A stretch of 9,774 nt of DNA from an uncultured Oscillibacter sp. (GCA_910576845.1 CAJTJA010000008.1:1-9774), one strand, 5' to 3'; shown: positions 1-6,252, numbered from the stretch's first letter. Made by a program: numbers and translations. The notes: generated by a model from the sequence alone, not told the origin.

Positions 1-302
1 GTGCCGTTGGCGGACTGGGTGGCCAGATAGTCCATGCGGTTGAGCATGTCCTGAACTTCCTGCATGGCGCCCTCAGCGGTCTTCACCAGGGAGATGCCGT
101 CCTTGACGTTCTTCTGGGCGGCGTTCAGGCCGGTGATCTGAGCGCGCATCTTCTCGGAAATGGCCAGGCCCGCGGCGTCGTCGCCGGCGCGGTTGATCTT
201 ATAACCGGAAGACAGCTTCTCCAGGTTCTTCGCCAGAGCGGAGGTGTTGGTGTTGTAGTTGCGGTAGGCGTTCATCGCCATAATATTGTGTTGAATACGC
301 AT
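1..302 (-). CDS. Flagellin, N-terminal part (cut by window edge)
   Basis: This is the start of a flagellin, the subunit of the external flagellar filament exported by the flagellar type III apparatus. One hundred complete codons are present, and the gene runs out of the window at base 1. The protein begins MRIQHNIMAMNAYRNY and continues through SSGYKINRAGDDAAGLAISE at about residues 31-50. That is the canonical D0/D1 helix of the Flagellin_N domain, with the near-invariant SSG.(K/R)IN.A.DDAAG.AIS motif. The segment ending in LATQSANGT is the conserved D1 end. The ATG at 302-300 is chosen because the protein starts with the family's usual M(R/K)I.HN and GAAAGG lies at 313-318, ten bases upstream. 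It faces a long non-coding leader rather than another gene, so it is probably transcribed alone or as the first gene of its unit. Family assignment is essentially certain; hag or fliC would be the usual name, but the C-terminus is unseen. Confidence 0.97.
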   Translation of the reverse strand, partial: MRIQHNIMAMNAYRNYNTNTSALAKNLEKLSSGYKINRAGDDAAGLAISEKMRAQITGLNAAQKNVKDGISLVKTAEGAMQEVQDMLNRMDYLATQSANG

Positions 303-387
303 GACATTGATTCCTTTCAATAAATATTTTAGGGGCGGTGCTGTCCGTCGTGCCTTCGCTCATTCCCTGCTCCGGCACTGATGTGGG

Positions 388-431
388 GCGCTGTCTCCCG
401 GTATCTGGCCAGACTGCCGGGGGCACAGCGC
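388..431. repeat. Inverted repeat / strong hairpin in flagellin leader region
   Basis: GCGCTGT at 388-394 pairs with ACAGCGC at 425-431. Inside it CCCGG at 397-401 pairs with CCGGG at 417-421, and the loop holds the 10-base palindrome TCTGGCCAGA at 404-413. Read as plus-strand RNA the two stems join through a C-G and a U-G pair with one bulged C, giving about 14 pairs. On the minus strand one of these becomes a C-A mismatch. Role unknown. Confidence 0.6.
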
Positions 432-441
432 GGGGGCTATA

Positions 442-471
442 TTTCATCCGGCTCGCGAAAACCGGGTGAAA
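442..471. repeat. Inverted repeat / hairpin in flagellin leader region
   Basis: TTTCATCCGG at 442-451 and CCGGGTGAAA at 462-471 form a 10-pair stem with a 10-base loop. Nine pairs are Watson-Crick. The tenth is U-G on the plus strand but C-A on the minus strand. It is the second of several hairpins in a row and has no assigned function. Confidence 0.6.
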
Positions 472-520
472 CCAAGAGAATCGCGGGGTGCTGAAAGGGA
501 GGACCCGTCTTCTTTTCTCT

Positions 521-549
521 CCGGTCGGGGCTGCCTCGATCGGCTTTTT
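521..549 (+). terminator. Terminator-like hairpin with T-run, plus strand, no known upstream gene
   Basis: CCGGTCGGGG at 521-530 pairs with CCTCGATCGG at 534-543 across a three-base CTG loop, and is followed by CTTTTT at 544-549. On the plus strand all ten positions pair, two as U-G or G-U wobbles. On the minus strand those two become A-C mismatches. The shape is that of a rho-independent terminator for a plus-strand transcript, yet no plus-strand gene lies to its left. It overlaps what would be the flagellin leader on the other strand. Confidence 0.4.
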
Positions 550-589
550 CGGGACCGTTTGCAGGCGCGTACCCTTAGAAAAGAGCACC

Positions 590-621
590 GTTCCTGCCTA
601 CACACTTATATTCGGCAGAGA
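590..621. repeat. Inverted repeat overlapping the possible SigD -10
   Basis: GTTCCTGCC at 590-598 pairs with GGCAG at 612-616 and GAAC at 618-621, with one bulged A at 617 and a 13-base loop. It covers the GCCGAATA element at 607-614. This could be coincidence, or part of a factor-binding site or RNA fold. Confidence 0.4.
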
Positions 622-633
622 ACCGTTAAAAAT
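607..633 (-). promoter_or_regulatory. Possible sigma-28 (SigD) flagellin promoter
   Basis: Read on the minus strand, TAAT at 633-630 is followed after 15 bases by GCCGAATA at 614-607. The known motility-sigma consensus is about TAAA-N15-GCCGATAA, so spacing and the GCCGA core fit while the remaining bases fit imperfectly. Transcription would start near base 600 and give a leader of about 300 nt before the flagellin ATG at 302. A second, weaker candidate is GCCGATCG at 544-537, whose upstream element is only CAAA-like at non-ideal spacing. Flagellin genes in Firmicutes are normally SigD-dependent, which is the main reason to favour such a site. Confidence 0.35.
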
Positions 634-1036
634 TAAGAGGGCAGGCAGAAGATTTTTTCTCCCTCCTGATTTTTTCGCAAACGGCTCGTTTTTTCATCCG
701 CACGCCCCCTTTTATCCCGCGGCCCCTTCGCAAACGGGAACTCCTTTCCTCAGCGGCTCTGCGGCAAGCCGCCGGAAGCCGGACTCTCCTCCACGCGCAG
801 TGAGTCTCACAGAGCATTCTGCCGGAGCGTCCAGGTTTTCGCGGCGGATACCTTATTTAATTAAGCTTAACGAAATCTCTCGCTTCCGGTCATCCCATCC
901 ATCTTCAGACAGTGCCAAGGCAGGCGGAAGCTCTTTCATCCTCTCCCCACAAACACCCATGATGGATTTTGTGCGGCCGCCGCGCAGGAGGGCAAAGCCG
1001 GAAAGCAAAGGAACTACAAACCCACCGGCAGCAAGC

Positions 1037-1063
1037 GGGGCCGCCCCTGAAGAGGGCGGCCCC
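1037..1063 (-). terminator. GC-rich hairpin downstream of the operon (no T-run)
   Basis: GGGGCCGCCC at 1037-1046 and GGGCGGCCCC at 1054-1063 form a perfect 10-pair stem with a 7-base loop, about 95 bases past the rraA-like stop codon. Neither strand has a following T-run, so a classical intrinsic terminator is not shown. It may stabilise or define the 3' end of the minus-strand operon transcript. Confidence 0.45.
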
Positions 1064-1088
1064 GGGCTGGAATATCCGCAGGCTTTCC

Positions 1089-1111
1089 GGATGCGGCGCT
1101 GATCCGCATCC
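1089..1111 (-). terminator. Perfect 8-bp hairpin just after the operon (no T-run)
   Basis: GGATGCGG at 1089-1096 and CCGCATCC at 1104-1111 pair perfectly around a 7-base loop, 45 bases past the stop codon of the last operon gene. With the hairpin at 1037-1063 it makes two stems in series. There is no T-run, so the role in 3'-end formation is an inference from position. Confidence 0.45.
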
Positions 1112-1156
1112 TGTCTGGCAAATTTCAAAATCTTATTTCAAGCCGCTTTTCTCCTG

Positions 1157-1876
1157 TTACGCCCTGTGATATTTATGAAACGCGTCCACCGGGTCCATTC
1201 CCCCCGCGACCGCCTCCCGCATCTCCACCTCAATCTGCGCCATCGCTTCCATCCGCGCAAGAACGTCCAAGACGATATGCCCGGGAATAATCACAACGCC
1301 ATCCCGGTCCCCAAACACATAATCTCCGGGATTTACACGAAGCATCCCATCTACGCCATGCATGAAAATAGGAACCTGGTAGTCAATGACCACAGAGCGT
1401 TCATGCCCGGCAACCGGCGTCTTTCCCCTGCAGAACATGGGGAAATTCATGGCTATTACCGACTTTGTATCCCGCACGTTTCCATCCAGCACAGCGCCCA
1501 CACAGCCCTTCGCGCGGTAGAGCATGCTGATAATATCGCCCATATGGGCGCTTGTCCTGTCTCCGCTGTCGTCGCTGATTACCACGCAGCCGGGCGTAAT
1601 ACTTGGAATGCAGTCGATATGTCCAACATCCCGTTCCCTCTCAATGGGACCGCGGTACCGGCTCCAGGTAAACGCAGGCCCGGCAACTATCATGTCATCC
1701 ACCAGAGGATAAATGCCGGAATCCAGCACCTGGCTTTTCCAGCCCATCTCGTGAAGGACGTCGCTGGCAAACGGGGTGGTCAGCTTCATAAAGCGCTCCC
1801 GGACGCTTGCGGCGTCATAGGACAGTTCAAGCCAGCGCAGCGGCGGCTGATCTTTTGTTAAGGTAAATTCTCTCAT
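1157..1876 (-). CDS. RraA/HMG-aldolase-like family protein
   Basis: This 239-residue protein belongs to the RraA-like fold family (PF03737). The family includes divalent-metal 4-hydroxy-4-methyl-2-oxoglutarate (HMG) aldolase / oxaloacetate decarboxylase, and RraA, the regulator of RNase E activity. The segment MGDIISMLYRAKGCVGAVLD at about 112-131 and DGNVRD at 131-136 match the family core G(D/E)...A...G..G.V.DG.VRD. R135 and D136 correspond to the Arg-Asp pair used for substrate and metal binding in HMG aldolases. FGDRDGVVIIP at 188-198 matches the usual (A)D.DGVVV.P strand. The ATG at 1876 has GAGGAG eight bases upstream. It is the last operon gene, 19 bases after tctA. Its place in a carboxylate uptake operon favours a cytosolic aldolase or decarboxylase giving pyruvate over a regulator of RNase E. 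The exact substrate is unknown. Confidence 0.85.
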   Translation of the reverse strand: MREFTLTKDQPPLRWLELSYDAASVRERFMKLTTPFASDVLHEMGWKSQVLDSGIYPLVDDMIVAGPAFTWSRYRGPIERERDVGHIDCIPSITPGCVVISDDSGDRTSAHMGDIISMLYRAKGCVGAVLDGNVRDTKSVIAMNFPMFCRGKTPVAGHERSVVIDYQVPIFMHGVDGMLRVNPGDYVFGDRDGVVIIPGHIVLDVLARMEAMAQIEVEMREAVAGGMDPVDAFHKYHRA

Positions 1877-1895
1877 GATGCCATCTCCTCAATTC

Positions 1896-3416
1896 CTAGT
1901 TTCCGGGCCGTTTCTCTGCCCGGGATTTTTTCAAAAATTTCACGGCCATCGGACGGACAAAAATGAATACCACCAGAGCCATGAGCACCACTGTGACGGG
2001 CCTGGCAAAAAAGATGGAAAAGCTTCCATGGGACAAAATCAGCGCACGCCGGAAATTGGATTCAGCCATAGAGCTCAAAATCATTCCCAGAATAAAAGGC
2101 GCCAGCGGGAAGCTGTATTTTTTGCAGAAAAAGCCAATGACCGCCGCCGCAAACATAGTGAGCACATCCATGTAACTGTTTTTGATGGCAAAAGAACCCA
2201 CCACACAGAATACGCAGACCAGAACCCAGACAATTTCGCTCTTAATTTTCAGAACTCTCGCCGTCAGCTTCGCGGTCAGCAGGCCAAAGATCAAAAATGC
2301 AATATTGGCGAAAAGAGAGAGCCAAATAATCTTGTATATAAACCCTACATTTTCCGTGAACATCTTCACACCGGGGGTCATGCCGTACATGGTCAGCGCG
2401 CCGATCAGAATTGCGCTGATGGTATCCCCGGGGACGCCGAGAGTCAGCATCGTTGTCAGAGCCCCGCCAATTACGCCGTTATTGGCGCAGGAGGCGATGG
2501 CAAGGCCCTCCAAGGAACCTCTTCCGTATTCTTCCGGGTGTTTTGACGTTTTGCGCCCCTGTCCCCAGGCGATAATGGTGGCGACATCGCCCCCGGCCGC
2601 CGGAATCGCCCCTACCACAATCGCAATGGCGGAGGATATCAAAGTAGGACGGGCCAGCTGCTTCACTTCTTTCCAGTTTGGAAGCACCCGGCCTATTTTC
2701 AAAATTTCATCCTTTTTTTGCTCCTCCTGCCGGTCAATCGTGTGGCGCTTCGTATAAATTTGATACAGCACCTCGGCAATTCCAAACATGCCGATCATCA
2801 CCGCGATATAAGAAATGCCGTTCAGCAGCTGCGGCTGTCCCAAAGTAAAGCGTTTGGTGCCCAGCATAGGGTCCAGGCCAATGGTAGCCAAAAGCATGCC
2901 GGCAACTCCCATCACAACGCCTTTGAGAAGATTTTCGCCCGCAATGGTAATCATCATGCCAAGTCCAAATACCGCCAGCATAAAATACTCGGTAGGACCA
3001 AACTTAATTGCGAAACGCGCAATCGGAAACGCAAAAACAGAAAGGGCAAGAATGCTTAGAATCCCTCCAAAGGCAGAGTAAATCACATTGACACCCAGCG
3101 CAAGACCGCCTCTTCCCTGTTTATACAGCGCATAGCCGTCCAGCGTCTGCATAAAAGATGCCGGCGTACCCGGAGTGTTAATCAAAATAGCGGAAACGCC
3201 GCCGGCAAAAATCGCGGAATTCCAAACGCCGATCAGCATACCGAAGCCGTCCGCCGGGTCCAGCCAGAATGTAACCGGCGTGAGAATCGCAATTGCCATT
3301 GTGCCGGAAAGTCCGGGCAGCACACCAATCACAAAGCCGACAAGGACTCCAACCATCATATAAATCAAAACACTTGGCGTAAGAAGCTGCGTCAATGCGG
3401 TAAAAGCGTCGGTCAC
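1896..3416 (-). CDS. tctA: Tripartite tricarboxylate transporter, large permease subunit TctA
   Basis: This 506-residue polytopic membrane protein is the large permease of a tripartite tricarboxylate transporter, the subunit thought to form the path for solute entry driven by an ion gradient. Visible family features are GVLPGLSGTMAIAILTPVTF at about 31-50, the ILINTPGTPAS segment at about 77-87, IPAAGGDVATIIAWGQ at about 271-286, and the ANNGVIGGALTTMLTLGVPG region at 311-330. The length matches the usual 500 or so residues. About a dozen hydrophobic segments are present. The start is GTG at 3416-3414, supported by AGGAGG eight bases upstream (3425-3430). That site overlaps the tctB stop codon, so the two genes, 12 bases apart, are probably translationally coupled. 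With TctB and TctC from the same operon it forms a complete system. Substrates of the family include citrate and other di- or tricarboxylates and some sugar acids; which applies here is not visible. Confidence 0.96.
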   Translation of the reverse strand: MTDAFTALTQLLTPSVLIYMMVGVLVGFVIGVLPGLSGTMAIAILTPVTFWLDPADGFGMLIGVWNSAIFAGGVSAILINTPGTPASFMQTLDGYALYKQGRGGLALGVNVIYSAFGGILSILALSVFAFPIARFAIKFGPTEYFMLAVFGLGMMITIAGENLLKGVVMGVAGMLLATIGLDPMLGTKRFTLGQPQLLNGISYIAVMIGMFGIAEVLYQIYTKRHTIDRQEEQKKDEILKIGRVLPNWKEVKQLARPTLISSAIAIVVGAIPAAGGDVATIIAWGQGRKTSKHPEEYGRGSLEGLAIASCANNGVIGGALTTMLTLGVPGDTISAILIGALTMYGMTPGVKMFTENVGFIYKIIWLSLFANIAFLIFGLLTAKLTARVLKIKSEIVWVLVCVFCVVGSFAIKNSYMDVLTMFAAAVIGFFCKKYSFPLAPFILGMILSSMAESNFRRALILSHGSFSIFFARPVTVVLMALVVFIFVRPMAVKFLKKSRAEKRPGN

Positions 3417-3428
3417 AATGCTCGCCTC

Positions 3429-4004
3429 CTATATCTTGAAGGTAATTTTGAGTATATGGGTAAAAGCAACATAGATAAAAACGGTCGTTCCCGCCGTCAG
3501 CAACCCGCTTTGCAGCCACGAAGCCCGATAAATCACATTTAAAGCCACACACATGAAAATCATGGCAGGATAAAATCCGGTAAATCTCCACAAAAGCAGC
3601 GCCGCAGATATAACCGCCGCCGTGAGGCAAACTGTTTTAACATTCGCGCGCCGCTCTTGAGCGGTAAGAGACGCCTCTGCGGCCGCAGCCGGAAAGGGCT
3701 CCTCTTTACCCTCCGCCTCTGCGGCCGCAGCCGGAAAGGGCTCCTCTTTACCCTCCGCTTCTCCTATCGCCGCAGAGGACGCTTGGGAGAAGGGCCCTTT
3801 TCCAAGCAGTCCTCTGCCCAGCAGCACCGCTCCCAGCAGAATCAGGCCGCCGCTCAATATGGCCGGATAGTATCCCGCCCCAGGCTGGGTGTCAAAAAAC
3901 ATCTCGGATACCACGCCAAGCTTCAAAGAGGAAATCAAAAATATGAGACCGGACAATAAGAACAAAACCCCTCCGGCAATTTCTTCCGGCTTTCTCAAAT
4001 GCAT
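3429..4004 (-). CDS. tctB: Tripartite tricarboxylate transporter, small subunit TctB
   Basis: The 191-residue product is the small, poorly conserved membrane subunit of the transporter and sits between tctC and tctA as expected. It has hydrophobic segments at about 11-30, 44-65, 121-141, 143-160 and 165-185, with the PGAGYYPAIL motif at 41-50 that is typical of TctB (PG.(F)FP). The ATG at 4004-4002 (MHLRKPEE) is preferred over an upstream in-frame start at 4094, because AGGAGG lies at 4012-4017, seven bases before it, and the extra 30 residues are Arg/Cys-rich and unlike the family. The cytosol- or periplasm-facing loop at about 82-109 carries two exact copies of EAEGKEEPFPAAAA, encoded by a 42-bp tandem DNA duplication. 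Such an Ala/Glu-rich loop is not a normal TctB feature and is probably dispensable. The next gene, tctA, starts 12 bases after the stop. Confidence 0.9.
   Translation of the reverse strand: MHLRKPEEIAGGVLFLLSGLIFLISSLKLGVVSEMFFDTQPGAGYYPAILSGGLILLGAVLLGRGLLGKGPFSQASSAAIGEAEGKEEPFPAAAAEAEGKEEPFPAAAAEASLTAQERRANVKTVCLTAAVISAALLLWRFTGFYPAMIFMCVALNVIYRASWLQSGLLTAGTTVFIYVAFTHILKITFKI
3672..3758. repeat. Exact 42-bp tandem duplication within tctB
   Basis: Two head-to-tail copies of a 42-bp unit are identical across 3672-3758, which is 84 bases plus 3 bases of a third start. Each unit encodes the 14-residue EAEGKEEPFPAAAA and contains the 12-base palindrome CTGCGGCCGCAG (3677-3688 and 3719-3730). 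The length is a multiple of three, so the reading frame is kept. The residues just before the first protein copy (KGPFSQASSAAIGEAEGK) look like an older, degenerate copy. Exact identity suggests recent slippage or recombination. Confidence 0.97.
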
Positions 4005-4119
4005 TGCAGCGCCTCCTGTTCGTCGCAAAATACGCCTTCCGCAGCAAAACAGCCGCAGAACTGTTCCCTTTGCCGCCGCTCTCCGAACTGGCAATTAAAA
4101 AGAACGGCATGTTTTATTT

Positions 4120-4155
4120 GGATGGGCACCGGGTCTTTTCACCCGGCGCCCATCC
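4120..4155 (-). repeat. Intercistronic hairpin between tctC and tctB
   Basis: Fifteen-base arms at 4120-4134 and 4141-4155 pair fully around a 6-base loop. On the minus-strand transcript the one non-Watson-Crick position is a G-U wobble, whereas on the plus strand it would be A-C. It starts 16 bases past the tctC stop. No T-run follows (the RNA continues AAAUAAAACAUG), so complete termination is not expected. In receptor-permease operons such a stem commonly protects the upstream receptor mRNA or partly ends transcription, raising receptor over permease levels. Confidence 0.65.
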
Positions 4156-4171
4156 TAACAGTCATACCTGG

Positions 4172-5203
4172 TCAGCTCTGCTCCATAGACGCAAACAGCT
4201 GATTATAATACTCCACCTGCTCCGAAACAAACGTCATGGACTCTTCCAAATCCCGCGGCGTGAAATCGTATCCCTTTTCACTGCAAAGGTCCTGAACGCC
4301 CTGGGACTGCGCGGCAGTATAGGCCGCCGGAGCCAGAATATCCACAATTTCCTGAGGCGTGTCCGCCTTTACCGCAAAGCCGCCCCATCCCAGGCAGTCG
4401 AGAGAATAGCCCTGCTCAGCGGCGGTAGGCACATCGGGATAAAGGGACGTCCGGGACTGTCCGAAGGTAGCGATGACCCGCAGGTCTCCCGAGTCCACCC
4501 CCGCCAGGGCCTCGCTGTTCTGAGCAATCACCGCATCCACGTTGCCGCCCATGGCCGCAGACACCGCCGTCGCGCCGCCGTCATAGGGAACAAAGTTGAA
4601 TTCCGCCTCTGCCATTGCAGCCAGCTGTACGCCGCACATATGGGGAGAACTGCCCGTTCCGGCGTCGCCGATGCTGACCTTTCCAGGGTTCTCCTTGGCG
4701 TAGTCAATAAAATCCTCCAGGGAATCCCACTCGGAACCGGCGCTTACCGCAAGAACCGCCGGCTGAACATGTGTACATGCCATCTGAATAAAGGCAGAGG
4801 GTTCCAGCTCCGTAAAGCCGTAATGGCGAATCATGGTCTGGTTGGTCTCCAGATAAAGAATTGTATAACCGTCCGAAGGCTGGCTGTTGGCATATTCCAT
4901 TCCTACGGCGCCCGAACCGCCGCTGCGATTTTCCACCACAACCGTAGCGCCGTTCAGCTGCTCGGAAAGGGCGGCAGCAAACACCCGGGACATCAGATCA
5001 GACGCGCCGCCGGCGTCATAGGGGACGACAATGGTAATTGTCTTCTCCGGAAAATTACTCTTTTCGGTGCCGCCGGCACCCGGAGCCTCTGTCTGCGCGG
5101 GCGTGCTGCCGGCAGGCGTCTGACTCTCTGAGGAAGTACTGCCGCAAGCTGCCAGGGAAAGCAGAAAAGCCATTGCCAAAGCTGCGATAAACACTCTTTT
5201 CAT
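4172..5203 (-). CDS. tctC: Tripartite tricarboxylate transporter, substrate-binding lipoprotein TctC
   Basis: The 343-residue product is the extracytoplasmic solute receptor (Bug/TctC family) of the transporter. MKRVFIAALAMAFLLSLAAC is a lipoprotein signal peptide with lipobox LAAC and lipidated Cys20, so the mature protein should be tethered to the outer face of the membrane. A Ser/Thr/Gly-rich linker runs to about residue 49. Family motifs are VPYDAGGASDLMSR (60-73), VVENRSGGSGAVG (89-101), PYDGGATAVSAAMGGNVDA (206-224) and YPDVPTAAEQG (255-265). The ATG at 5203 is chosen over an in-frame ATG seven codons upstream because GAAAGGAAG lies at 5211-5219 and the signal peptide then begins cleanly with MKR. 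It follows the dapA-like gene by 57 bases and is separated from tctB by 167 bases holding a strong hairpin. It determines which acid the system takes up, but the ligand cannot be named. Confidence 0.96.
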   Translation of the reverse strand: MKRVFIAALAMAFLLSLAACGSTSSESQTPAGSTPAQTEAPGAGGTEKSNFPEKTITIVVPYDAGGASDLMSRVFAAALSEQLNGATVVVENRSGGSGAVGMEYANSQPSDGYTILYLETNQTMIRHYGFTELEPSAFIQMACTHVQPAVLAVSAGSEWDSLEDFIDYAKENPGKVSIGDAGTGSSPHMCGVQLAAMAEAEFNFVPYDGGATAVSAAMGGNVDAVIAQNSEALAGVDSGDLRVIATFGQSRTSLYPDVPTAAEQGYSLDCLGWGGFAVKADTPQEIVDILAPAAYTAAQSQGVQDLCSEKGYDFTPRDLEESMTFVSEQVEYYNQLFASMEQS

Positions 5204-5260
5204 GTCTGTTCTTCCTTTCACCAAGTTATTATGATTTCACCTTCATAAAGCTCTGAGCTC

Positions 5261-6169
5261 TCACAGAATCGGCGCGATCTCCTGCAGAATCTTATCAATC
5301 TTACGCTTTTCCTCTGCCGAAAGATCGCCCAAAGGCAGCCTGGGCAATCCCGCATCCTCCAGGCCCTGGCACTTGAGCACATATTTAAAGATTTCCTGCC
5401 AGTGCGGGTCTCTTGTATAATAAGTATAAAAATAATCAATAAACGGCTTGATCTGTTTCCAAAGCGCCCGGCCGGCATCCACGTTCTTTTCCACGGCACA
5501 AACCTGGAACAGATCCATGCAGAATTTTGGGAAAATTCCCGGAAGCCCGGAAAGCCAACCGTCGGCTCCTGCAAAAAAGGCCTCCATGGGATCATAATCA
5601 TTTCCGTAGAGCACCCACAGCCCTTCCTCAGCAGTGTCCTTCGCATCGTGAACCCGGTTCACATCGCCCTGGGCCGCTTTTACACCCGCGATGGCTCCCT
5701 CATGGTAAAGCCCGGCAATCTCAATTGCGCTCAGTTCATAGCCGGCGAAGTTGGGGTTATTATAACAAATCAGCGGAAGATCGGTGTGCTTATGAATCTC
5801 CCGGTAATGATTCATCGCCGCCCTGTTGTGGGGAGCCAGATAAAAGGGAAGGATTACCAGCGCGGCGTCCGCGCCGCAGTCAGCGGCAAATTTTGTGACG
5901 TCAATCGTCTGTTTAGTAGAATAATGGCCGGTACCCGCAATCACCGGAACTTCTCCGGCAATCGTCTTCACGCAGAATTCAATTACTTCTTTTTGCTCGG
6001 GAATGGTCATCGCGATATTTTCGCCTGTGGAGCCGCACACAGAGATGTTGTTGGCGCCCTTGTCAATGACCCAGCGGAGGTAACGTTCCATTCCCTTTTT
6101 GTTCAGGGTCTCGTCCGCATTCCATATGGTCATACACGCCGGCATAATGCCCCTTTTTAATTCTTTCAT
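5261..6169 (-). CDS. DapA/NanA-superfamily class I aldolase or lyase
   Basis: This 302-residue cytosolic TIM-barrel enzyme belongs to the dihydrodipicolinate synthase / N-acetylneuraminate lyase superfamily (PF00701), which uses a lysine-pyruvate Schiff base. GSTGE at 46-50 binds the pyruvate carboxylate, Y136 in ICYNNP is the catalytic tyrosine of the Y-N-x-P motif, and K164 in AGVKAAQGD is the Schiff-base lysine. Length is normal for the family. It is the first gene of the operon, with GAAAGGA at 6179-6185, nine bases before the ATG, and a good promoter further upstream. A biosynthetic DapA role is unlikely in this setting. A catabolic one, splitting a 2-keto-3-deoxy sugar acid, sialic acid-like compound or hydroxy-oxo-acid into pyruvate plus an aldehyde, fits the attached acid transporter. 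A 5-keto-4-deoxyglucarate dehydratase-like reaction is an alternative. Superfamily is certain, substrate is not. Confidence 0.93.
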   Translation of the reverse strand: MKELKRGIMPACMTIWNADETLNKKGMERYLRWVIDKGANNISVCGSTGENIAMTIPEQKEVIEFCVKTIAGEVPVIAGTGHYSTKQTIDVTKFAADCGADAALVILPFYLAPHNRAAMNHYREIHKHTDLPLICYNNPNFAGYELSAIEIAGLYHEGAIAGVKAAQGDVNRVHDAKDTAEEGLWVLYGNDYDPMEAFFAGADGWLSGLPGIFPKFCMDLFQVCAVEKNVDAGRALWKQIKPFIDYFYTYYTRDPHWQEIFKYVLKCQGLEDAGLPRLPLGDLSAEEKRKIDKILQEIAPIL

Positions 6170-6223
6170 GGTCGTTCATCCTTTCTGGTGTGAAAACCTG
6201 TCGGAGTTTGGCTTGCTACGAAA

Positions 6224-6252
6224 AAAATAAAGCTTTTGGTTTGCGATGTCAA
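6224..6252 (-). promoter_or_regulatory. Sigma-A-type promoter of the dapA-tct-rraA operon
   Basis: On the minus strand TTGACA at 6252-6247 is a perfect -35 box, followed after exactly 17 bases by TATTTT at 6229-6224. Transcription should begin near 6217 and give a leader of about 48 nt. An 8-base palindrome AAAGCTTT (6229-6236) lies in the spacer and could be part of an operator, but in AT-rich DNA it may be chance. A promoter this close to consensus would need repression, and the divergent LacI-family gene is the obvious candidate. Confidence 0.75.

Larger units (their letters stand above)
303..1156. other. Long intergenic region without a convincing gene
   Basis: No reading frame in these 854 bases resembles a known protein. 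The longest open frame, on the plus strand from a GTG at 488 to 1102, has an Arg/Pro/Ser-rich low-complexity translation and a weak ribosome site, so it was not called. What can be seen is the hairpin cluster at 388-621 described separately, a possible SigD promoter, an isolated AT-rich patch at about 851-873 with the palindromes TTAATTAA and TTAAGCTTAA, and two GC-rich hairpins at 1037-1063 and 1089-1111 downstream of the catabolic operon. A structured RNA is possible but no known riboswitch or housekeeping RNA was recognised. Confidence 0.6.

Noticed and set aside
521..580. GCAAAC and AAAGCC elements on the minus strand recalling a c-di-GMP-I (GEMM) riboswitch ahead of flagellin
   Set aside because: The spacing and the paired P2/P3 helices with the GNRA and receptor elements are missing. 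Only short words match.
199..588. A 129-codon minus-strand open frame overlapping the flagellin start
   Set aside because: It shares sequence with the certain flagellin gene in another frame and has no family resemblance.
683..751. A 23-residue minus-strand peptide (MKKRAVCEK...) with a G-rich upstream sequence
   Set aside because: It is very short, has no family resemblance, and the G-run GGGGG is not a proper ribosome site. It is too weak to call a small gene.
746..798. Minus-strand GAGGAGAGTCCGGCTTCC resembling the start of RNase P RNA (GAGGAAAGTCCGG)
   Set aside because: The other conserved blocks of RNase P RNA (such as the ACAGAA-type segments) are absent in the next few hundred bases, so the match is local only.
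488..1102. A 204-codon plus-strand open frame from GTG in the flagellin-upstream region
   Set aside because: The translation is Arg/Pro/Ser-rich low complexity with no recognisable domain. The ribosome site is weak, and the frame crosses several hairpins. It looks like chance in GC-rich DNA.
1166..2546. Two long plus-strand frames opposite the rraA-like and tctA genes
   Set aside because: Both mirror genuine minus-strand genes with strong family motifs and ribosome sites. Their translations have no recognisable features.
4004..5131. A 375-codon plus-strand frame opposite tctC
   Set aside because: It lies almost wholly antisense to a clear TctC gene, and its His/Arg-rich translation is typical of a shadow frame.
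6228..6237. AAAGCTTT palindrome in the operon promoter spacer as the LacI operator
   Set aside because: An 8-base palindrome is expected by chance in AT-rich DNA of this length, and LacI-family operators usually have a longer dyad with a central CG. It is mentioned only as a possibility in the promoter entry.
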